This document shows positions 59,456 through 64,000 of a stretch of 64,000 nucleotides of DNA, one piece after another. Under the pieces are notes generated by a model. The model had not been told where the DNA came from, did not search any database, and saw nothing but the letters and a program-made list of their open reading frames with translations. The number at the start of each line of letters is the position of its first letter. Position 1 is the first letter of the stretch. The stretch is from Pacificimonas aurantium. Lineage in GTDB: Bacteria > Pseudomonadota > Alphaproteobacteria > Sphingomonadales > Sphingomonadaceae. The stretch is taken from assembly GCF_020092905.1 (NCBI RefSeq), contig NZ_JAGSGB010000002.1:186001-250000 (forward strand), given 5' to 3'. Made by a program: the position numbers and the translations under genes.

Positions 59456-60408
59456 GCCGCCTGACGATGGTTCGGGGCGCGGCTGACGAGCCGGGCCAAC
59501 TGATAGATTATGGTGGCGGGGTCGAGCGCTTTGGACAGCGCCATGCCCGCGAGGTCACGCGCCTCTTCCCACACTGTCAGGGCCGCTTCAAGCTCGGCGG
59601 GATCCGCCTCCTTCGCCGCCTGCGCGAGATAGCTAGGAACGAGGTCGAGGAAGGCTTCATAGCGGGCGGATCCACCCTTGCGGCCCAGTTCACTCGCCAG
59701 AGCGCCGGCCAGCTGGGCCGCATCCCGCGGTCCCGCCCGCCGCAAGGCAGTCAGAGACGTCATGAGCGCAGTCACATCGAGGCCCGCATAGCTGATAGCC
59801 CTGCCAGGCGACCCTCGTGCGATGTCCACCAGGGCATCGTCTGCCTTACCGTCCAGTTCGGCTGCCAACACGGTCCTGACATCGTCGTCTCCCAGAGGGC
59901 GGAAGGCAAGCGCACGGCACCGGCTGCGTATTGTCGGCAGAAGGCGGCCGGGATTGTGGCAGACAAGAAAAAATACCGTGCGTTTGGGAGGTTCCTCCAG
60001 ATTCTTGAGAAGGGCATTGGCTGCATTGCGGTTCATCTCGCAGGCGCTGTCGATGATGACCGTCCGCCAGTCCGAAAGCGACGGATGCCGGCTGAGCATG
60101 TCGCCGATTGCGCGCACGTCATCGACCACGATCTCGGTGCGAAGCTTGCCGGTGTTAGGATTCTCGCTCCTCGCCAGCGCCCGGAAATCGGGATGCGAGC
60201 CTGCCTCGAGTTTCGTCGCCGCATCGCTGTCATAGCCATCGGTGAAACTTGTCGCCCCCGACAGGACCATAGAACTCGCCGCGCGGGCGAAGGTGCGCTT
60301 CCCGACCCCGCGCGGCCCCGTCAGGAGCCAGGCGTGGTGCGGCGTTCCCGAGCGCCAGGCCGCTTCAAGGGCCTGCCGCTGGTCGTCATGACCGACGAGA
60401 CGCGTCAC
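59452..60408 (-). CDS. holB: DNA polymerase III delta-prime subunit
   Basis: A 318-residue AAA+ clamp-loader subunit. Walker A GPRGVGKRT at 31-39, MNRNAANALLKNLEEPPKRTVFFLV with the SRC motif (TIRSRCRAL) that gives the Arg finger. The four zinc Cys of E. coli delta-prime are absent. GTG 60408 overlaps the tmk stop (GTGA), so it is coupled to tmk. Confidence 0.93.
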   Translation of the reverse strand: MTRLVGHDDQRQALEAAWRSGTPHHAWLLTGPRGVGKRTFARAASSMVLSGATSFTDGYDSDAATKLEAGSHPDFRALARSENPNTGKLRTEIVVDDVRAIGDMLSRHPSLSDWRTVIIDSACEMNRNAANALLKNLEEPPKRTVFFLVCHNPGRLLPTIRSRCRALAFRPLGDDDVRTVLAAELDGKADDALVDIARGSPGRAISYAGLDVTALMTSLTALRRAGPRDAAQLAGALASELGRKGGSARYEAFLDLVPSYLAQAAKEADPAELEAALTVWEEARDLAGMALSKALDPATIIYQLARLVSRAPNHRQAA

Positions 60409-61082
60409 CCCAGCCGGTCCTCCACCAGCGCGAAAATCTCCGCCGTTACGGCATCGACAGCCTGCCCGGCATCGACCACGGCCATCCGCTCGTCCACCTC
60501 CGCGATCGCGCGAAACCCGGCGCAAACCTCTCGATGAAAGGCGAGCCCTTCTTCCTCGAACCGCGTTTCATTGCCCTTGCGGCTCGCGGCACGGGCGAGG
60601 CCAGCCTCGGCGTCCATATCGAGCAGGACCGTTAGATCGGGCCACAGACCTTGGGTAGCGATGAAATGGAGCGCGATGAGTTCGTCCGACTCCAGTCCGC
60701 GCGCGGCTCCCTGATAGGCAAGGGTCGAATGCGCGTAGCGGTCGCAAAGCACCCAGATGCCTTCCTCCAACGCCGGGCGGATGAGCTTTTCCACATGATC
60801 GGCGCGCGCGGCGTTCATGAGCAGCGCTTCGGTTCGTCCGGACCAGCGGCCGGGTTCGCCACCGACAAGCAGCGCGCGAATTTCCTCGGCACCGTCGGTT
60901 CCGCCGGGTTCGCGCGTCGTGATGACGTCATGGCCCCGTTCGCGGAGCATGACGGCAAGCCGCTCGACCTGAGTGCTCTTGCCGCTGCCTTCGCCGCCTT
61001 CGAACGAGACGAAGCGCCCGCGTCCCGACAGACCCAGGCCGGCCAGAATTTCCTCTTCGGTACCCGTTGGCGTCTCGCTCAC
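60405..61082 (-). CDS. tmk: Thymidylate kinase
   Basis: A 225-residue dTMP kinase. P-loop FEGGEGSGKSTQ (28-38), TTREPGGTDGAE, CDRYAHSTLAYQGAARGL and a LID region with RKGNETRFEEEG. A 20-residue acidic N-terminal extension precedes the P-loop. The start is GTG 61082, three bases after the dacC stop. Supplies dTDP for DNA synthesis and is coupled with holB. Confidence 0.95.
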   Translation of the reverse strand: MSETPTGTEEEILAGLGLSGRGRFVSFEGGEGSGKSTQVERLAVMLRERGHDVITTREPGGTDGAEEIRALLVGGEPGRWSGRTEALLMNAARADHVEKLIRPALEEGIWVLCDRYAHSTLAYQGAARGLESDELIALHFIATQGLWPDLTVLLDMDAEAGLARAASRKGNETRFEEEGLAFHREVCAGFRAIAEVDERMAVVDAGQAVDAVTAEIFALVEDRLG

Positions 61083-61085
61083 GTC

Positions 61086-62249
61086 TCAACCGAGCAGGCC
61101 GAGAATGCCGGCAAAGGCGCGGCTGAAAAAGCCGGCCTCGTCCACCGACTCGGCTGCCACGACGGGCACGACCTGCTCGGGAAGAGAGCCGGCCTTGATG
61201 TGCAGTTCCCCGACCTGATCGCCCGCCGCTAGCGGCGCCGGCAGCGGACTCTCATAGACTATCCGCGCTTCGACGCCCGAGGTGATAGCGGCTGGGACGG
61301 TGATCGAAGCCCCTTCAGGAAGCGTCAGGCCGACTTCGCTTTCGGCACCGCCGAACACGGGCGCGGCGGCGATGATCTTGCCCGGTTCAATCTGGACACC
61401 CTCGAAGGCGTTGAAGCCCCATTCCATGAACCGCGTGGCTTCGTCGCGGCGATCGCTCTGCGATTGAAGGCCCGCAATCACCATGACCAGTCTGCGGCCG
61501 TCGCGCTCGGCGGAGCCCGTAAAACCATAGCCCGCCGCCTCGGTATGCCCGGTCTTCAGCCCGTCCGCGCCCTGAACGCGGCCGAGAATCGGATTGCGGT
61601 TCGACTGGGTGATCGGCTCGCCCGACATGGTCTCGCCATAGGTGAACTCGTCGAGAGTATAGAAGCGCTCGTACAGGTCGGGGTGCTGCTCGATGGTCGC
61701 CTCAGCGATGCGCGCGAGGTCATGCGCCGTCACATATTCATTCTCGTCCGGCCAGCCGTTCGCCGTGGCGAAATTGCTGCCCGTCAGGCCGATTTCCTCG
61801 CCCATCGAATTCATCGCGTCCGCAAAGGCCGGGACCGTCCCGGCAATACACTCGGCAAGGACGACCGACGCGTCGTTCCCGGACGCGGTCACGATGCCGT
61901 CGAGAAGCTGTTCGACGGTCGGTTCGCTGTTCACCTTCAGGAACATGGTAGAGCCCTGGTTCGACCATTGCCGCCAAGTGTCCGGACGGACTGTGCAGGT
62001 ATCGTCGAGAGCGAGACGTCCCTTATCGATCTGGTCGAATGCGACGAGCACGGTCATCATCTTCGCCATTGATGCCGGCGGCATGGGCTCGTCGGCGCCG
62101 TCCGAATAAAGCACGATGTCGGCGCCGATATCCTTCAGATAGGCAAAGGGCGCACGGCTGTCGAAACTCTGCCCGCCCGCCGGAAGGGCGGCGCCAAGGG
62201 CAAGGCTGCTGGCGGCAAGGATGGCGGCGAAACGGGTCTTCACGATCAT
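61086..62249 (-). CDS. D-alanyl-D-alanine carboxypeptidase (DacA/DacC, PBP5 type)
   Basis: A 387-residue exported low-molecular-weight PBP. Signal peptide to about residue 26, then nucleophile Ser60-Met-Ala-Lys63 (SMAK), Ser-Gly-Asn at 123-125, Lys-Thr-Gly at 232-234 (KTGHTEAAG). The PBP5 C-terminal beta domain is at 280-360, and a final amphipathic helix (FFSRAFAGILGLLG) attaches it to the inner membrane. ATG 62249 gives the signal peptide. 16 bases after the rlpA stop. Confidence 0.95.
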   Translation of the reverse strand: MIVKTRFAAILAASSLALGAALPAGGQSFDSRAPFAYLKDIGADIVLYSDGADEPMPPASMAKMMTVLVAFDQIDKGRLALDDTCTVRPDTWRQWSNQGSTMFLKVNSEPTVEQLLDGIVTASGNDASVVLAECIAGTVPAFADAMNSMGEEIGLTGSNFATANGWPDENEYVTAHDLARIAEATIEQHPDLYERFYTLDEFTYGETMSGEPITQSNRNPILGRVQGADGLKTGHTEAAGYGFTGSAERDGRRLVMVIAGLQSQSDRRDEATRFMEWGFNAFEGVQIEPGKIIAAAPVFGGAESEVGLTLPEGASITVPAAITSGVEARIVYESPLPAPLAAGDQVGELHIKAGSLPEQVVPVVAAESVDEAGFFSRAFAGILGLLG

Positions 62250-62265
62250 GGAGGTCCTCGAACAA

Positions 62266-63021
62266 TCAACTGAGTGGATCTGATACGATCCTGGCCTCTG
62301 GATAGCCGCCGCGTCGGACACGTGCCAGCATCCTTTCTGCATCGGACCGTTCGGCGAACGGACCGAGCCGCACGCGCACCAAGCCGCTCGGTCCGTCCAC
62401 GAGTGCGGCCGGTCCATAGTCCCCTAGCGAGGCTGCAAGGTCGCGGGCGCGAGCCTGCTGCGACAGCGCCGCGATCTGGATGAACAAGTCGCCGCGCCCT
62501 GCAATCACCGGTTCGGGCACCCGCCTGCGTGGAGGTTCCGCTGCCCCGGGGTAGACGCGCGTCACGCGGACCCGCGCCACCCCTGCGGCTTGCATGTCGA
62601 GAAGCTGCGCGGCGCGGCGGGACAGGTCGATGATACGGTTATGAGCGAACGGCCCGCGGTCGTTCACACGAACGGTGACTTCCCGGCCATTGTCCAGATT
62701 CTCGACCCGCACCCAGCTCGGCATCGGAAGCGTGCGATGTGCTGCGGTCAGCGCGTTCTGGTCGAAGCGTTCGCCATTCGCCGTAGGCTTGCCGTGAAAG
62801 TTCGGGCCATACCAGGATGCCGTGCCGGTTTCGCGGTAGCTCGGGTCGTCTTCGGGATAGTACCAGGTACCGCGAATCTTGTACGGCTTGCCGATTTTGA
62901 CGCCTGCGGGCGCGTTCTGCGAAGCGCCCGCGAGACCTGCCTCATAGCCACTTCCGCCGCCACAGCCGGACAGGCCGAGCAGCGCCAGAATTGAAAGCGC
63001 TGTGATGCCGGCTCCTCGCAC
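62266..63021 (-). CDS. rlpA: RlpA-type septal lytic transglycosylase, lipoprotein
   Basis: A 251-residue lipoprotein (lipobox LSGC, Cys20). The DPBB domain at about 62-155 has GTASWYGPNFHGKPTANGERFD, LPMPSWVRVENLDNGREVTVRVNDRGPF and IIDLSRRAAQLL. The SPOR domain is at 175-250 (FIQIAALSQQARARDLAASL). SPOR domains bind denuded glycan at the septum. The start is GTG 63021 with GGGAGGA upstream. Follows the mltB-type gene by 87 bases. Confidence 0.94.
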   Translation of the reverse strand: MRGAGITALSILALLGLSGCGGGSGYEAGLAGASQNAPAGVKIGKPYKIRGTWYYPEDDPSYRETGTASWYGPNFHGKPTANGERFDQNALTAAHRTLPMPSWVRVENLDNGREVTVRVNDRGPFAHNRIIDLSRRAAQLLDMQAAGVARVRVTRVYPGAAEPPRRRVPEPVIAGRGDLFIQIAALSQQARARDLAASLGDYGPAALVDGPSGLVRVRLGPFAERSDAERMLARVRRGGYPEARIVSDPLS

Positions 63022-63108
63022 GACCTGTCCTCCCGCATCATGGTGTAGTTGCCATGGTGCGCCAGGCGGGCTTCGAAGTGCAAGGTCCGAGACGTTCTCG
63101 AGCAGGAA

Positions 63109-64000
63109 CTATTCGGTTCGCGCCGCGATCTCGTCCGCCAGCATGCCGACCGACAGGGCATAGAAGTTCGAGCAATTATAGCCGAGAAGTGCGCGGTAGT
63201 TGCGAAATGTCAGGTGCGCGCCGGTTCCTTCGCCGTCCACTTCCAAGAGCGTCGCCTCGATATCTCCGTCCGGCCAGCTCTCACCGTCTTGGGACTTGAT
63301 ACCCATGTCCCGCCACGCCGAGACCGGAAGCCAGCGGCTGTGCTTCTCCAGCGGGGCGACGCATTCGGTCGGCCGCTGCGGATTGGCGACGCGGCTGCGG
63401 TCGAACCCTTCCGGAATCGTCACAGGGATCGCCCAGGGTTCGCCGCGCTGCCAGCCATAATGGTTCAGGTAATTTGCGATCGACCCGATGGTGTCCGGCT
63501 CCGAGCCCCAAATGTTCGGCCGCCCGTCCCCGTCCTGGTCGACAGCATGCTCGAGATAGGATGTGGGGAGGAACTGCGAATTTCCCATGGCGCCCGCCCA
63601 GGATCCCGTCATGCTCTGGCGCGTCGCCAGACCCTCGTCGATCATGCGCAGGGCCGCGATCAGTTCGCGCGTGAACAGGGCCTCGCGCCTGCCGTCGAAG
63701 GCAAGGCTCGCCAGTGCGCGGATCACATCGAAGTCGCCCGTGACCGCGCCGTAGGCGGTTTCCATGCCCCAAATGGCGAGGACGATATCGCCGGGCACGC
63801 CGAACTCGCGCTCGGCTTCGGCAAGCGCCGGTGCGACCTGAGGCTTCATGCGAACCCCTGCGGAAATCCGTTGCGGGGTCAGGCGGCGCGGCAGATAGTC
63901 GGCGAACAGGGCGCGGCCGGGGCCGACGTCCGGCTGCCGCCGATCAAGACGAATGGCGCGTTCGTCGAGCGTCAGGCCGGCAAGCTCCCGGTCGACCACC
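63109..64000 (-). CDS. Lytic murein transglycosylase, MltB type (partial)
   Basis: Partial at the 5' end: the frame is open to the right edge, leaving about 297 C-terminal residues. The catalytic Glu is in AIWGMETAYG, with GSWAGAMGNSQFLPTSYL, VDQDGDGRPNIWGSEPDTIGSIANYLNHYGW and ALLGYNCSNFYALSVGMLAD, the SLT_2/MltB pattern. It cleaves peptidoglycan glycan chains with anhydro ends. The signal sequence is outside the window. Upstream of rlpA and dacC on the same strand, forming a cell-wall remodelling set. Confidence 0.92.
   Translation of the reverse strand, partial: VVDRELAGLTLDERAIRLDRRQPDVGPGRALFADYLPRRLTPQRISAGVRMKPQVAPALAEAEREFGVPGDIVLAIWGMETAYGAVTGDFDVIRALASLAFDGRREALFTRELIAALRMIDEGLATRQSMTGSWAGAMGNSQFLPTSYLEHAVDQDGDGRPNIWGSEPDTIGSIANYLNHYGWQRGEPWAIPVTIPEGFDRSRVANPQRPTECVAPLEKHSRWLPVSAWRDMGIKSQDGESWPDGDIEATLLEVDGEGTGAHLTFRNYRALLGYNCSNFYALSVGMLADEIAARTE

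Overview
The window looks like chromosome of a GC-rich alphaproteobacterium, most probably a member of the Sphingomonadales. The indications are the order dapA-smpB, the order rlpA-dacC-tmk-holB-metG-tatD-MBL, the block purMN / DUF2066-AI-2E-hdaA-ppk-ppx / rnd-aspS, SPOR- and DPBB-type envelope proteins, two TonB-dependent receptors, and many genes joined by 4-base stop/start overlaps, often with GTG or TTG starts. No phage, integrase, insertion sequence or CRISPR array was seen. Two genes run off the ends: a CoA-transferase at the left edge and an MltB-type transglycosylase at the right edge.

Region 1 (1-14.5 kb) is accessory catabolism. In order it holds the end of a CaiB-type CoA-transferase, an aldehyde dehydrogenase of the succinate-semialdehyde type, a divergent LysR regulator, a cytoplasmic SxxK serine hydrolase resembling 6-aminohexanoate-dimer hydrolase (NylB), a PaiB-like FMN-binding protein, a class III omega-aminotransferase, alanine dehydrogenase, a POT peptide transporter, a TonB-dependent receptor, and an exported P1-family N-terminal-nucleophile hydrolase (the family of DmpA, BapA, ThnT and NylC) with an extra C-terminal domain. 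Read together these could form a complete route for an oligomer of omega- or beta-amino acids linked by amide bonds: uptake, endo-cleavage, import, exo-cleavage, transamination to alanine plus a semialdehyde, alanine recycling, and oxidation to a dicarboxylate that is then activated with CoA. This is the most interesting hypothesis in the window.

Region 2 (14.5-20.7 kb) has tRNA-Pro(TGG), an iron-uptake type operon (TonB receptor, small DUF3325/DUF3649-like membrane protein, PepSY membrane protein) with a candidate Fur-type operator, and a sulfite-oxidase-like protein paired with a DUF2062 membrane protein.

Region 3 (20.8-49 kb) is housekeeping: smpB-dapA, slt, aspS / rnd, a tightly overlapping DUF2066-AI-2E-hdaA-ppk1-ppx operon linking replication control with polyphosphate, purM-purN (PurN is fused to a YjbR-like domain), ndk, holC, pepA, the classical lptD-surA-pdxA-rsmA outer-membrane cluster, an exported TPR protein, an RsmB-type methyltransferase, guaB and an M28 peptidase.

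Region 4 (49-64 kb) holds an exported TPR protein, an MscS channel, gyrA with an unusual leader and TTG start, trmFO, and the leftward operon mltB-rlpA-dacC-tmk-holB-metG-tatD-MBL-retropepsin.

All functional calls come from reading motifs and context by eye. No database search was possible, and coordinates of re-chosen starts are argued in each entry.
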